DNA of 39,069 nt. Origin: an uncultured Lachnospiraceae bacterium. Its GTDB lineage: Bacteria; Bacillota; Clostridia; Lachnospirales; Lachnospiraceae. The notes under the pieces were generated by a model. The model was given only the letters and a program-made list of their open reading frames with translations, had not been told where the DNA came from and ran no database searches. This document shows positions 1-8,999 of the stretch, one piece after another. Numbering within the stretch: the first letter of the stretch is position 1; each line of letters opens with the position of its first letter. The translations under genes and the position numbers were made by a program. The stretch spans positions 1 through 39,069 of the forward strand of contig CANRHU010000030.1 of the NCBI GenBank assembly GCA_947630485.1. Direction: 5' to 3'.

Positions 1-1605
1 CGCAACGATTCCGACAACCAGTACATGTACTCCACCGGCTCCGTTGTGACCAACGCCCAGGCGTACTATGATTACACCGCTTATCTGCTGGACTGCGAGA
101 CCTACGGCTTCGAGGAGGGCGATGAGAGCGCGGTCGATGACGAGGGCAACGCCATCGAGGTTGTGGCGCCTGTCGACCCGGCGTCCATCGGTGTGAAGGC
201 GACGGATGATTACACGCTGGTGATCAGCCTGGATCAGCCCTGCCCGTTCTTCTTAAGCGTACTGAGCTACACCACGTTCATGCCGGTATACGGTCCGTTC
301 CTTGAGGAAGCGGGCGACCAGTTCGGTCTGGACGCGGACAATCTGCTGTACTGCGGCGCTTACATACTGTCCAGCTTTGAGCCGCAGCAGGAGCATGTGC
401 TGACCAAGAACCCGACCTACTGGGATAAGGACAATGTATTTATCGACGAGATCCGCGAGACCTACAACGCGGAGGCTTCCAGCATCAGCCTTCAGATGTA
501 TCTGGACGGCGAGGTGGACGGCGCCAGCATCGACACCAACCTGCTTGACAGCATGCTGCAGGACGAGAATACCAAGAATCTGATCCACACGACCCGCCGC
601 GACATCGCTTACAGCTACTGGTATATGTTCAACTTCAATCCGCAGTTCGACGAGGTCTATGAGCCGGAGAACTGGAAGCTCGCGGTAAACAATGTAAACT
701 TCCGTAAGGCTCTGATGGCCGGTCTGGATCGTGTGCGTTCCATGACCGTATATGATCCGTACAACCCGGAGAACATGATCAGCAATACCGTAACCCCGGC
801 AACTTTCGCTGTGGGCGCAGGCAAGGATTTCACGCAGTATGACGCTCTGAAGCCCTATTCGGACGGAGACAGCTTTGACGAGGCGGCTGCGCTCGAGTAT
901 CGCGACAAGGCCCGCGCCGAACTGGAAGCGGCCGGCTGCACATTCCCGATCAAGGTGCTGGTTTCCTACAATCCGACGACCTCCAACTGGGATCATGAGT
1001 GCCAGCTTGAGGAGCAGCAGCTGGAAGGCCTTCTGGGAACCGACTTCATCGATATTATCGTCGAGGCCGGTCCGGAGACCGGATTCCTGGCGGCTGTCCG
1101 CCGTTCCGGCAAATACGCGTTCATGCTCTGCAACTGGGGCGCTGACTATGCGGACCCGCAGACCTGGACGGAGCCCTTCGGCATCGACAACAGCTATAAC
1201 GCATGGGATAAGAGTGAAGACCCGACCACCAAGGCCCTGTTTGCGCAGTGGTATGAGCTGGTTTACGGCACGGATGCGGCAGTCAAGGAAGGTCTGGATG
1301 TCGATCCGAACGGCGGCGTAGTCGGCGCGGCCCAGATCTATGATGACGAGGCGGCCCGCTATGAGGCATTTGCCAAGGCGGAAGCCCTGCTTCTGGACAA
1401 CGCGATCGTGATCCCGTACAAGATCTCCGGTTACAGCTACACGATCTCCAACGTCAATCCGCTGGAAGGCGAGTATGCTCCTTATGGTGTGGCGCTGCAG
1501 CGCTTTAAGTATCAGAAGCTCTATGATACTTCCATGAATATGGATGAGTTCAACGCAGCTTATGAGCAGTGGGAGACTGAGCGTGCCGCTGCTATCGCGG
1601 AGTAA
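1..1605 (+). CDS. Peptide ABC transporter substrate-binding protein, C-terminal part (5' truncated by window)
   Basis: The frame is already open at base 1, so this is the C-terminal part (about 534 residues) of a family 5 extracellular solute-binding protein. These are lipoproteins that capture oligopeptides outside the membrane and deliver them to an OppBC-type permease. Visible features are the SBP_bac_5 style alternation of acidic, aromatic-rich stretches, a segment around NFRKALMAGLDR that resembles the conserved region where these proteins list the binding lobe helices, and a Glu/Ala-rich C-terminal helix ending AAAIAE. The signal peptide and lipobox lie upstream of the window. Four transporter genes follow on the same strand, which fixes the role. 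The start cannot be placed. Substrate (oligopeptide rather than nickel or dipeptide) is inferred from the OppD/OppF type of the ATPases. Confidence 0.9.
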   Translation, partial: RNDSDNQYMYSTGSVVTNAQAYYDYTAYLLDCETYGFEEGDESAVDDEGNAIEVVAPVDPASIGVKATDDYTLVISLDQPCPFFLSVLSYTTFMPVYGPFLEEAGDQFGLDADNLLYCGAYILSSFEPQQEHVLTKNPTYWDKDNVFIDEIRETYNAEASSISLQMYLDGEVDGASIDTNLLDSMLQDENTKNLIHTTRRDIAYSYWYMFNFNPQFDEVYEPENWKLAVNNVNFRKALMAGLDRVRSMTVYDPYNPENMISNTVTPATFAVGAGKDFTQYDALKPYSDGDSFDEAAALEYRDKARAELEAAGCTFPIKVLVSYNPTTSNWDHECQLEEQQLEGLLGTDFIDIIVEAGPETGFLAAVRRSGKYAFMLCNWGADYADPQTWTEPFGIDNSYNAWDKSEDPTTKALFAQWYELVYGTDAAVKEGLDVDPNGGVVGAAQIYDDEAARYEAFAKAEALLLDNAIVIPYKISGYSYTISNVNPLEGEYAPYGVALQRFKYQKLYDTSMNMDEFNAAYEQWETERAAAIAE

Positions 1606-1622
1606 GGAACGAATTGAATGAT

Positions 1623-1713
1623 ACCGCGCCGGGCTTTGGCCTGGCGCGGTCATGCGGTTTTACCGGATCGTCTGTGACGTCGGGAAGGCGCCAGGGATTA
1701 TCCGGTAAAACCG
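1623..1713 (+). promoter_or_regulatory. Intercistronic stem-loops between binding-protein and permease genes
   Basis: Two hairpins follow the binding-protein stop. The first is a GC-rich stem, ACCGCGCC at 1623-1630 against GGCGCGGT at 1643-1650. The second is a perfect 14-bp inverted repeat, CGGTTTTACCGGAT (1655-1668) and ATCCGGTAAAACCG (1700-1713), enclosing 31 nt and extendable by a few more pairs. There is no T-tract. In comparable binding-protein operons such stems protect the upstream mRNA from 3' decay or partly terminate, giving more binding protein than permease. That role is inferred here. Confidence 0.6.
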
Positions 1714-1813
1714 TATAATGCGGGGTGTCCCGAGCCGTGTCCGGGGATGCGGCGGATCGGGGGGACCCATACGGTGCGCTATATGTGAGAAGCAGAAAAA
1801 GGAGGAAGCGACA

Positions 1814-2764
1814 TTGGCGAAATATATTTTAAAGCGAATCCTGCACGCCATTTTTACGCTGCTGATCGTCATCACGATTGTGTTCGCGCTCCTCAGGCAG
1901 ATGCCGATCGAGGGGTATTTCAACAACATCGACAAGCTGACGGACGCGCAGGTGCATGCTGGCCTTACAAGGCTTGGCCTTACGAGACCGCTGCCGATCC
2001 AGATCTGGAATTATCTGGTTCAGGTGTTCCACGGCGATCTGGGCGTCTCCAACAAATTCCGTGACGGTTATTCCATCGCCAAGATCATTGCGGGCAAAGC
2101 GCCGATTTCCATCAAGCTGGGACTGATCAGCCTGGTGGTGTCGCTGATCGTGGGGATGTCCATGGGCATCATGATGGCGCGGTCCACCCGGACGAAATGG
2201 AAGCTGTGGGACAAATTCGGAACCGTGTTCATCGTCATTATCCAGGCGGTGCCTTCGGCGGTGTACCATCTGCTGATCCAGCTGTACGGCAGCAGCCTTC
2301 TGGGAGTGTCCATGCTTTTCAAAGAGGAACAGCCGATGACCTGGATCCTGCCGATCTTCTCCCTGTCCATCGGCAATATCGCCTACTACGCCATGTGGCT
2401 GCGGCGTTACATGGTGGACGAGGCCAACAAGGACTACATCCGCCTGGCCCGGGCGAAGGGCGTGCCTTCCGGACGTATCAGCCGCCAGCACGTTTTCCGC
2501 AACGCGGTAGTGCCGCTGGTGCAGTATCTGCCCAACTCGATCCTTCTGACGATCGTGGGCTCGCTCTATGTGGAGAGTCTCTATTCGATCCCCGGTATGG
2601 GAGGACTGCTTGTCCAGGTAATCAAGCTGCAGGACAATACCATGGTCCTCGCGCTGGTGCTGATCTACTCGGCGATCTCGGTTCTGGGACTGCTGCTTGG
2701 CGACCTCGCCATGGGTCTGGCTGATCCGCGGATCAGCTTCGTGAAGAAAGAAGGTGCTCGCTGA
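1814..2764 (+). CDS. oppB: Oligopeptide ABC transporter permease, OppB type
   Basis: Inner-membrane permease subunit, 316 residues. The protein begins AKYILKRILHAIFTLL, the typical OppB/DppB first membrane helix, and contains the cytoplasmic coupling (EAA-type) loop EANKDYIRLARAKGVPSGRI at about residues 200-220, which contacts the ATPases. I chose the TTG at 1814 because GGAGGAAG sits at 1801-1808 with normal spacing and the upstream in-frame sequence is not membrane-like. The stop overlaps the next start (TGATG at 2762-2766), showing translational coupling with the second permease. OppB and OppC form a heterodimeric channel for peptides handed over by the upstream binding protein. Confidence 0.93.
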   Translation: MAKYILKRILHAIFTLLIVITIVFALLRQMPIEGYFNNIDKLTDAQVHAGLTRLGLTRPLPIQIWNYLVQVFHGDLGVSNKFRDGYSIAKIIAGKAPISIKLGLISLVVSLIVGMSMGIMMARSTRTKWKLWDKFGTVFIVIIQAVPSAVYHLLIQLYGSSLLGVSMLFKEEQPMTWILPIFSLSIGNIAYYAMWLRRYMVDEANKDYIRLARAKGVPSGRISRQHVFRNAVVPLVQYLPNSILLTIVGSLYVESLYSIPGMGGLLVQVIKLQDNTMVLALVLIYSAISVLGLLLGDLAMGLADPRISFVKKEGAR

Positions 2765-3792
2765 TGACATTGCGCGGAATGAAAGAATCCCAGCTGGAAC
2801 AATCCCTGGAGGCTCAGCTTAAGAAGGATCTGAACCCGGCAGAGGCTTATGCGGACCTGCCGGAGGACGAACTGTTTGCCGTGGCCGACTTCGACCACGC
2901 GGCGGCGGAGCGGGGCGGCTATTCCAACTACTCCTACTGGGGCGCGACGCTGCGGGCGTTTTTCAAGAATAAAGTGGCAGTGTTTTTCCTGTGCGTGATC
3001 GCGGCGCTTCTGCTGTTCACGTTTATCCAGCCGCTTCTGCCAGGCCAGTTGGATCCGAAGACCATTTACGACGATCCGGCCACCGGAAGACAGTATATCA
3101 ACCATCCGCCGGATGAGCAGTTCTGGTTTGGCACCAACGCCATCGGCCAGGATCTGTGGGCCAGGACCTGGGCCGGAACCCGCACGTCTCTGGGCATCGG
3201 CTTTGTGGTGGCCTGCTTTGAGGCATTGTTCGGCACCCTGATGGGAACCCTGTGGGGCTATGTGCGGAAGCTGGACGCATTGTTTACGGAAATTTATAAT
3301 GTATTTGACAATATTCCCCAGACGCTGATTCTGATCCTGGTATCTTACATCATGCGTCCGGGTATCACGACGATCATCTTTGCCCTGTGTCTGACCGGGT
3401 GGCTGGGCATGGCCCGGTTTATCCGCAACCAGATCGTGATCATCCGCGACCGGGATTACAACCTGGCGTCCCGCACCCTGGGCATCGGAACCGGCAGGAT
3501 CATTACCAAGAACCTGCTTCCGTATCTGGTGTCGGTCATCGCCCTGCGCGTCTCCCTGGCGATCCCGTCTGCCATCGGCAACGAGGTGTTCGTCACCTAC
3601 ATCGGCATCGGCCTTCCGACGGATATCCCCTCCCTGGGCAACCTTGTGCAGGCCGGCCGCGTGCTGATGAGCCAGGCGCCGCTGCGATATCAGCTGCTGT
3701 TCCCGACGACGGTGCTGGCGATCATCACGATTTCCATGTATATTGTCGGCAACTCCTTCGCGGACGCCGCCGATCCCAAAAACCATGTTTAG
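2764..3792 (+). CDS. oppC: Oligopeptide ABC transporter permease, OppC type
   Basis: Second permease subunit, 342 residues. A cytoplasmic N-terminal segment of about 75 residues precedes the first membrane helix (KVAVFFLCVIAALLLF), as usual in OppC. The periplasmic-side motif FWFGTNAIGQDLWART and the EAA-type loop RDRDYNLASRTLGIGTGRII are both present. The ATG overlaps the OppB stop. It pairs with OppB to form the translocation pore and is energised by the OppD and OppF homologues encoded downstream. Confidence 0.93.
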   Translation: MTLRGMKESQLEQSLEAQLKKDLNPAEAYADLPEDELFAVADFDHAAAERGGYSNYSYWGATLRAFFKNKVAVFFLCVIAALLLFTFIQPLLPGQLDPKTIYDDPATGRQYINHPPDEQFWFGTNAIGQDLWARTWAGTRTSLGIGFVVACFEALFGTLMGTLWGYVRKLDALFTEIYNVFDNIPQTLILILVSYIMRPGITTIIFALCLTGWLGMARFIRNQIVIIRDRDYNLASRTLGIGTGRIITKNLLPYLVSVIALRVSLAIPSAIGNEVFVTYIGIGLPTDIPSLGNLVQAGRVLMSQAPLRYQLLFPTTVLAIITISMYIVGNSFADAADPKNHV

Positions 3793-3808
3793 GAGGGAGG
3801 CAAATGCG

Positions 3809-4999
3809 ATGAAAAAATATACAGAGCCTTTGCTTTCGGTCCGCGACCTGAATTTTAAGTTTAACCTGCGGGGCCAGGTGCTTCACGCGCTCCGCGATAT
3901 TTCCCTGGATGTGTATCCCGGCGAGAGCCTGGCGATCGTCGGCGAGTCCGGTTCCGGCAAGAGCGTGTTTGTCAAATGCCTGATGGGGTTAAATGATCTG
4001 AACGGTTTCGTGGAGAGCGGAAGCATCGAGTACGCCGGTCAGGAGCTGACCCTGCTTAAGACGGACGCAGACTGGAAAGACATCCGCGGCAGCAAGATCG
4101 CCATGGTGCTGCAGGATCCGATGACCAGCTTAAATCCTCTTAAGACCATCGGATGGCAGATCGAGGAGGCGGTGACGCTCCATCAGGGCCTGAAGGGCGC
4201 CGAGGCGAAGAAGGCTGTTTACGGCATCCTGGAGGAGGTGGGCATCTCCGACCCGGAACGGCGGGCGAAGCAGTATCCCCATGAGTTTTCCGGAGGTATG
4301 CGGCAGCGCGTGGTGATCGCTATCGCTATGGCCTGCCGGCCTGAGATTTTGATCTGCGACGAGCCCACGACGGCCCTGGATGTGACGATTCAGGCGCAGA
4401 TTTTGGGCCTGATCAAGGAGATGCAGAAGAAATACAATCTTACGACGATTTATATCACGCACGATCTGGGCGTCGTCGCCAATGTGGCGGACCGCATCGC
4501 GGTCATGTACGCCGGCGAGATCGTGGAGGTGGGAACCAGCGACGAGGTCTTCTACGACCCGCGCCATCCCTATACCTGGGCGCTTCTGTCAAGTCTGCCG
4601 CAGCTGGGCGTGAAGGGCGAGCCTTTGTATTCCATCGAGGGAACGCCGCCCAACCTGTTCCATGAGGTGAAGGGCGACGCGTTTGCGCCCCGGAACCCGA
4701 AGGCGCTTAAGATCGATTATGTGAAGCGGCCACCTATGTTTGCGATCACAGCGACTCACAGCGCCCGGACCTGGCTCATCGATCCGCGGGCCCCGAAGGT
4801 GGATCCTCCGGAGCACATTCTGGTGCTGCGGGAGCGCGGAAAGGATCTGGTGGCGAAGGCCGCGGCGGAAGGAATGATATCTACCGGCGCGGCGATGCCT
4901 GTGACGGAAGACGAGATGGCCGGCGACGCCGGAGAGCCTTTTCCGGGAATGGAAGCAAATTCTGACGGAGAGAAGAGGGAGGTGACCGCCCGTGGTTGA
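3809..4999 (+). CDS. oppD: Oligopeptide ABC transporter ATPase, OppD type
   Basis: ABC ATPase, 396 residues. Walker A GESGSGKS lies near residue 50, the signature motif FSGGMRQR near 160, and Walker [12 protein letters not shown] near 180, followed by the switch His (THDLG). The ATG at 3809 is preceded by AGGAGGGAGG (3791-3800); an earlier in-frame ATG at 3743 lies inside oppC and has no such site. The oligopeptide/dipeptide C-terminal domain is present ([20 protein letters not shown]), but the four cysteines that bind a [4Fe-4S] cluster in many OppD/DppD proteins are absent. A further tail of roughly 75 polar residues, rich in Glu/Asp and Gly, follows. The 3' end overlaps oppF by 8 nt. Confidence 0.93.
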   Translation: MKKYTEPLLSVRDLNFKFNLRGQVLHALRDISLDVYPGESLAIVGESGSGKSVFVKCLMGLNDLNGFVESGSIEYAGQELTLLKTDADWKDIRGSKIAMVLQDPMTSLNPLKTIGWQIEEAVTLHQGLKGAEAKKAVYGILEEVGISDPERRAKQYPHEFSGGMRQRVVIAIAMACRPEILICDEPTTALDVTIQAQILGLIKEMQKKYNLTTIYITHDLGVVANVADRIAVMYAGEIVEVGTSDEVFYDPRHPYTWALLSSLPQLGVKGEPLYSIEGTPPNLFHEVKGDAFAPRNPKALKIDYVKRPPMFAITATHSARTWLIDPRAPKVDPPEHILVLRERGKDLVAKAAAEGMISTGAAMPVTEDEMAGDAGEPFPGMEANSDGEKREVTARG

Positions 5000-5942
5000 G
5001 AAAACGCCCGATACGCGCAAAAAGATGCTGGAAGTGGATCACATCAGCGTCCATTTCGGCAAGAAGCGTCATCCGTTCGTGGCGGTTGACGATGTCTCCT
5101 TTGACATCTACCAGGGCGAGACCTTCGGCCTGGTCGGCGAGTCCGGTTCCGGCAAGACCACCATCGGCCGCGCCATCATCCGCGCCAATCCATTGGCATC
5201 CGGCGAGATCCGTCTGGACGGCAAGCGCATTTCCGGCCGGCTTTCCACGGCGGACGACCGGCAGGTGACCCGCGACGTGCAGATGATTTTCCAGGATCCT
5301 ATGGATTCGTTAAATGAGCGGGCTAAGGTTGGTTATATCGTGGCGGAGGGCCTTTACGCCCCGGGACGCCATGTGAGCGAGGAGGAGCGGCGCAGGCTGG
5401 TGGATAAGGCCCTTCTGGACGTGGGCCTTCTGCCTGAGTTCTCCAGCCGTTTTCCGCACGAGTTTTCCGGCGGCCAGCGCCAGCGGATCGGAATTGCCCG
5501 CGCGCTCGTTTTGAGTCCGAAATTCATCGTGGCGGACGAGCCGATCTCGGCGCTGGATGTGTCGATCCGGGCCCAGGTGCTGAACCTGTTGTCCGCGCTT
5601 CAGAAGGAGAGGGGACTGACCTATCTCTTTATCGCCCACGACCTGTCGGTAGTGCGTTTCATCTGCGACCGCATCGCCGTCATCCACAAGGGCCATATTG
5701 TGGAGCTGGCCGAGAGCGAGCAGCTGTTTGCCCATCCGCTCCATCCGTATACGAGGTCGCTTCTGTCGGCGATCCCGCAGCCGGATCCGATCATCGAGCG
5801 GAACAAGAAGCTTCTGGTTTATGATCCGTCCTGCCATGATTATTCGGTGGATCATCCGGTCTGGACGGAGATCGAGGAGGGACATTTCATCCTTGGCAAT
5901 CAGAAGGAGCTTGCGGAGTACCGCGAAGCGCTCGAGGGTTAG
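4992..5942 (+). CDS. oppF: Oligopeptide ABC transporter ATPase, OppF type
   Basis: ABC ATPase, 316 residues, last gene of the opp operon. Walker [10 protein letters not shown] near residue 50, signature [15 protein letters not shown] near 155, Walker [14 protein letters not shown] near 178 and the switch His (AHDLS) are all visible. The C-terminal stretch ending [15 protein letters not shown] is typical of OppF. I chose the GTG at 4992 because AGGGAGGTG precedes it; the gene overlaps oppD by 8 nt, implying coupled translation. Together with OppD it powers peptide import. Confidence 0.93.
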   Translation: MVEKTPDTRKKMLEVDHISVHFGKKRHPFVAVDDVSFDIYQGETFGLVGESGSGKTTIGRAIIRANPLASGEIRLDGKRISGRLSTADDRQVTRDVQMIFQDPMDSLNERAKVGYIVAEGLYAPGRHVSEEERRRLVDKALLDVGLLPEFSSRFPHEFSGGQRQRIGIARALVLSPKFIVADEPISALDVSIRAQVLNLLSALQKERGLTYLFIAHDLSVVRFICDRIAVIHKGHIVELAESEQLFAHPLHPYTRSLLSAIPQPDPIIERNKKLLVYDPSCHDYSVDHPVWTEIEEGHFILGNQKELAEYREALEG

Positions 5943-5993
5943 GCGGAGCCTTAACAGACAGTAAAAGGAAATTGAGTCATAAAACGAAATCGG

Positions 5994-6026
5994 GGCCGGA
6001 AACCTGTTCATTGGTTTCCGGCCTTT
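5994..6026. terminator. Bidirectional terminator between oppF and the flippase gene
   Basis: A perfect 11-bp stem GGCCGGAAACC (5994-6004) pairs with GGTTTCCGGCC (6013-6023) around an 8-nt loop. TTT follows on the + strand and a T-rich stretch (GATTTCGTTTTATG) follows on the - strand, so it can end both convergent transcripts. The stop codon of the - strand flippase gene (6008-6010) lies in the loop. Confidence 0.75.
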
Positions 6027-7576
6027 GTCATGCCCTTTTGCCCGGCCGCGTGGGAGACGGTCAGAATTCCTCCGTAGCAGAGGGCCAGGAGGGCCGTCTG
6101 GAAGGCCGCGTTCAGGAAGGCGGGGAGACGGAGCGCGCCTGCCATCTGCGCAAGCGGCTGATTCAGAAAGCGCAGAATTCCGATGGAGAGAATCAGAGAC
6201 ACGACGGGCCGGACAGCCATTTTCCAGATATCCCAGGTAAATGGCGCCGCCTTTTTTAAGGAGTTCAGGTGCAGAAACGAGAGGAGAACCTCCGATACCA
6301 GCATACCCCAGAGATAGGCCCGGATACCGAAATGGGGAATGCCGAGGAGGACGAAGCCGATCCGTACAAGCAGCGCGGCCACACTTTGGAAAAAGGTCGT
6401 CCGGGTCTGCCCGAGTCCGTTTAAGATGCTGCCTGTAGTGGTGGACAGATAGAGAAAGGGGCAGAGCCAGCCGAGAATCTCCATAAAGGTTCCCGCGGAA
6501 GCGTTGTGGAAGACGCTGGTCCCCAGCACGCCTCCGAACTGGGTGAAGACGCCGACGCACAGGATTCCCATGGAGAGGCTGTAGCGCAGGGACATGGACA
6601 CTGTCTGGCGGATGCGGCCGTATTGTCCGGAGGCCTGCGCTTCGGCTACTGTGGGAAGCAAAAGCACCGCCATGGAATTGGTAATGGCGGATGGAAACAG
6701 GATAAAAGGCATCGCCATGCCGGTGAGGACGCCGTAGACGCGGAAGGCGTCGGAGGAGGAGAGTCCGTAGGCGGTCAGCCGGTTGGGAATCCAGATGGAT
6801 TCGGCGCTGGTCAGCACATTTAGGATCAGCCGGTTTCCGACGAGGGGCAGGGCGAGCGCCATGAGGGGCGGGGCCGTTTCGGTAAAAATGGAGAGAAGAG
6901 CCGCGGATCCCTTCCGTGCGGCGTTCTTTGCACCGCGCGGCGTACCCGACTGGAAAAACAGGAAGCAGATCATTGTGTACAGGCAGGAGGCGGCTTCCCC
7001 AATCAGGTGCCCGGCCGCAGCCAGTTCTACGGTGATGGGCCGCCCGTTTTCCAGAAGGATGTCGGCGATGAGAAAGACGGCGGCCATGCGGATGAACTGT
7101 TCGGCGATCTGGGCGAATGCCGGGACTTTCGCCTTCTGTATGCCGTAGTAATAGCCGTTGATGCAGGCATGGACGGCGGAAAAGGGCACGGAGAGCGCCA
7201 TGAACGGCAGAAGCCGCGCGCACCGTTCCTCCAAAAGGATCCAGCGGGCGATGGGCTCCGCGAAGCGCATGATTGCCCAGGCCAGCGCTGTGCCGACAGT
7301 CAGGGAGATGGCAAGCCCCGTGCCGAAAATCTGCTTTCCGCGCCTGACGTCGGCGGCCACAAAACGGGAGATGGCCGTCTGGATGGAACCGGCGCAGATG
7401 CCGAAGCAGATGCCATAGACCGGATGCACCATATTGTAAAGCCCAAGCCCCTCGGCGCCGACTGTGCGGGAGAGAAAGATTCGGTAGAAGAATCCGAGTA
7501 CGCGCGTGGCGAAGCCGGCAGCGGTCAAAAGCAGCGTCCCGGCGATCAGCGTATGCTTTTTGAAAAAATCTGTCAT
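6008..7576 (-). CDS. SpoVB/MurJ-type polysaccharide or lipid-linked precursor flippase
   Basis: Polytopic membrane protein of 522 residues, the usual length for the MOP-superfamily flippases SpoVB, YtgP/MurJ-like and Wzx. The N-terminus is FFKKHTLIAGTLLLTAAGF, followed by the family-typical ATRVLGFFYRIFLSRTVGAEGLGLYNM. About 14 hydrophobic segments can be counted, separated by short basic loops. Members move undecaprenyl-linked sugars or peptidoglycan precursors across the membrane; SpoVB does so for spore cortex. Paralogues are common in Clostridia, so the exact substrate cannot be assigned. AGGAAGTA lies just upstream of the ATG at 7576. It is monocistronic and converges on the opp operon. 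Confidence 0.85.
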   Translation of the reverse strand: MTDFFKKHTLIAGTLLLTAAGFATRVLGFFYRIFLSRTVGAEGLGLYNMVHPVYGICFGICAGSIQTAISRFVAADVRRGKQIFGTGLAISLTVGTALAWAIMRFAEPIARWILLEERCARLLPFMALSVPFSAVHACINGYYYGIQKAKVPAFAQIAEQFIRMAAVFLIADILLENGRPITVELAAAGHLIGEAASCLYTMICFLFFQSGTPRGAKNAARKGSAALLSIFTETAPPLMALALPLVGNRLILNVLTSAESIWIPNRLTAYGLSSSDAFRVYGVLTGMAMPFILFPSAITNSMAVLLLPTVAEAQASGQYGRIRQTVSMSLRYSLSMGILCVGVFTQFGGVLGTSVFHNASAGTFMEILGWLCPFLYLSTTTGSILNGLGQTRTTFFQSVAALLVRIGFVLLGIPHFGIRAYLWGMLVSEVLLSFLHLNSLKKAAPFTWDIWKMAVRPVVSLILSIGILRFLNQPLAQMAGALRLPAFLNAAFQTALLALCYGGILTVSHAAGQKGMTKAGNQ

Positions 7577-7655
7577 GGAAAATACTTCCTGCGAAAATCC
7601 GGTTTCTCCTATAGATATGAGAAAGGCGGAAGAATCATGCCGGAGTGGGTGAGGC

Positions 7656-7689
7656 GCGTTTCCGGTTAGGTAAGAAGCGTTTCCGGTTA
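7656..7689 (+). repeat. 21-bp-spaced direct repeat upstream of the isc promoter
   Basis: GCGTTTCCGGTTA occurs at 7656-7668 and again at 7677-7689, an exact two-helical-turn spacing. The second copy ends 23 bp before the -35 element of the iscS promoter. It could be an activator site or a plain short duplication. Confidence 0.55.
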
Positions 7690-7704
7690 TAAAAATTTAA
7701 TAAG

Positions 7705-7740
7705 AATCCCTATTGCAATACTAGGAATACTATGTATAAT
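7705..7740 (+). promoter_or_regulatory. Promoter of iscS-iscU with overlapping inverted repeat
   Basis: The -35 TTGCAA (7713-7718) and -10 TATAAT (7735-7740) are separated by 16 bp. An imperfect inverted repeat, CCTA-N9-TAGG with partly matching flanks, covers the -35. This position suits a repressor such as an Rrf2-family (IscR/CymR-like) Fe-S or cysteine sensor, but no such regulator gene is in the window, so the identity of the regulator is a guess. Confidence 0.65.
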
Positions 7741-7793
7741 AGAAGGATAGGCGCAAGGCCTGCATTGATGTTACAGAAAGGCGGATAACACAG

Positions 7794-8978
7794 ATGAAAC
7801 GACTGATTTATTTGGATAACGCGGCGACGACCAAAACAAGGCCGGAGGTGGCGGAGGCCATGATGCCGTATTTTACCGAGTATTATGGAAATCCTTCCTC
7901 CATTTATGATTTTTCCAATCCCTGTAAAGAGGCGATTGCCCATGCCAGGGAAGCGATTGCGAAATCCATCGGCGCTAAGACTAATGAAATCTATTTTACG
8001 GCCGGAGGCACCGAGTCCGACAACTGGGCGATCAAAGCCGCGGCGGAGGCTTACCAGGAGAAGGGAAAGCACATTATCACCAGTAAAATCGAACACCACG
8101 CGGTGCTGCATACCTGCGAATATCTTGAGAAGCGCGGGTTTGAGGTAACCTATCTGGATGTGGACGAGTTTGGTACGGTGAAGCTTGACGAGCTTAAGAA
8201 GGCGATCAGACCCGACACGATTCTGATCTCCATCATGTACGCCAACAATGAGATCGGCACGATTCAGCCGGTGAAGGAGATCGGCGAGATTGCGAAGGAG
8301 CACGGCATTCTGTTCCATACGGACGCGGTTCAGGCCTATGCCCATGTGCCGATTGACGTAAACGACTGCCATATTGATATGATGAGCGCCAGCGGCCATA
8401 AGCTGAACGGCCCCAAGGGCATTGGTTTCCTTTACATCCGTACCGGCGTCAAGATCCGCTCTTTCGTCCACGGAGGCGCCCAGGAGCGCAAGCGCAGGGG
8501 CGGGACGGAGAATGTTCCCGGTATCGTGGGCCTCGGCAAGGCTGTCGAACTGGCCATGCAGGATATGCAGGAGAGGGCGGCGAAGGAAACGGAGCTTCGC
8601 GATTATCTGATTAGCCGGGTTTTAAAGGAGATTCCCTACGTGCGCTTAAACGGCCATCCGGTGAAACGCCTGAGCAATAACGTGAATTTCGCGTTCCAGT
8701 TTATCGAGGGAGAGTCCATGCTGATCATGCTGGATATGGAGGGAATCTGCGGTTCCAGCGGCTCGGCCTGTACCTCCGGCTCTCTGGATCCGTCCCATGT
8801 GCTTCTGGCCATCGGCCTGCCTCATGAGATTGCTCACGGTTCCCTGCGGCTGACATTGAGCGAGGAAAACACGAAGGAGGAGATGGATTTCGTGGTGGAA
8901 CGGCTGAAGGCGATCGTGCAGAGGCTGCGGAGCATGTCGCCGCTGTATGAGGACTTTATGAGGAAAAGCAACAAATAA
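7794..8978 (+). CDS. iscS: Cysteine desulfurase (IscS/NifS)
   Basis: PLP enzyme, 394 residues, that removes sulfur from cysteine as an enzyme-bound persulfide and passes it to IscU and MnmA. The N-terminal YLDNAATTKTRPEVAEAM is the class V aminotransferase signature. SASGHKLNGPKG carries the PLP-binding lysine near residue 203, EHHAVL carries the conserved histidine, and the loop GSSGSACTSGS carries the catalytic cysteine near residue 326. The ATG follows a weak AAAGGCGG. The next gene encodes the scaffold IscU and the one after it the tRNA thiolase MnmA, so one sulfur donor probably serves both Fe-S assembly and tRNA modification. Confidence 0.96.
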   Translation: MKRLIYLDNAATTKTRPEVAEAMMPYFTEYYGNPSSIYDFSNPCKEAIAHAREAIAKSIGAKTNEIYFTAGGTESDNWAIKAAAEAYQEKGKHIITSKIEHHAVLHTCEYLEKRGFEVTYLDVDEFGTVKLDELKKAIRPDTILISIMYANNEIGTIQPVKEIGEIAKEHGILFHTDAVQAYAHVPIDVNDCHIDMMSASGHKLNGPKGIGFLYIRTGVKIRSFVHGGAQERKRRGGTENVPGIVGLGKAVELAMQDMQERAAKETELRDYLISRVLKEIPYVRLNGHPVKRLSNNVNFAFQFIEGESMLIMLDMEGICGSSGSACTSGSLDPSHVLLAIGLPHEIAHGSLRLTLSEENTKEEMDFVVERLKAIVQRLRSMSPLYEDFMRKSNK

Positions 8979-8999
8979 GGACGGAAGGAGATTTGATCA

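Noticed and set aside
253-1653. Long - strand frame opposite the binding-protein gene
   Set aside because: It is a shadow frame produced by GC-rich codon bias; the + strand frame has the family sequence.
1714-1719. Internal promoter with TATAAT before oppB
   Set aside because: No -35-like hexamer is present at the right distance, and the sequence is part of the inverted repeat.
5310-7223. 637-codon - strand frame overlapping oppF and the flippase gene
   Set aside because: It overlaps two recognised genes in other frames and is Arg/Pro/His-rich, as expected from an antisense frame in GC-rich DNA.
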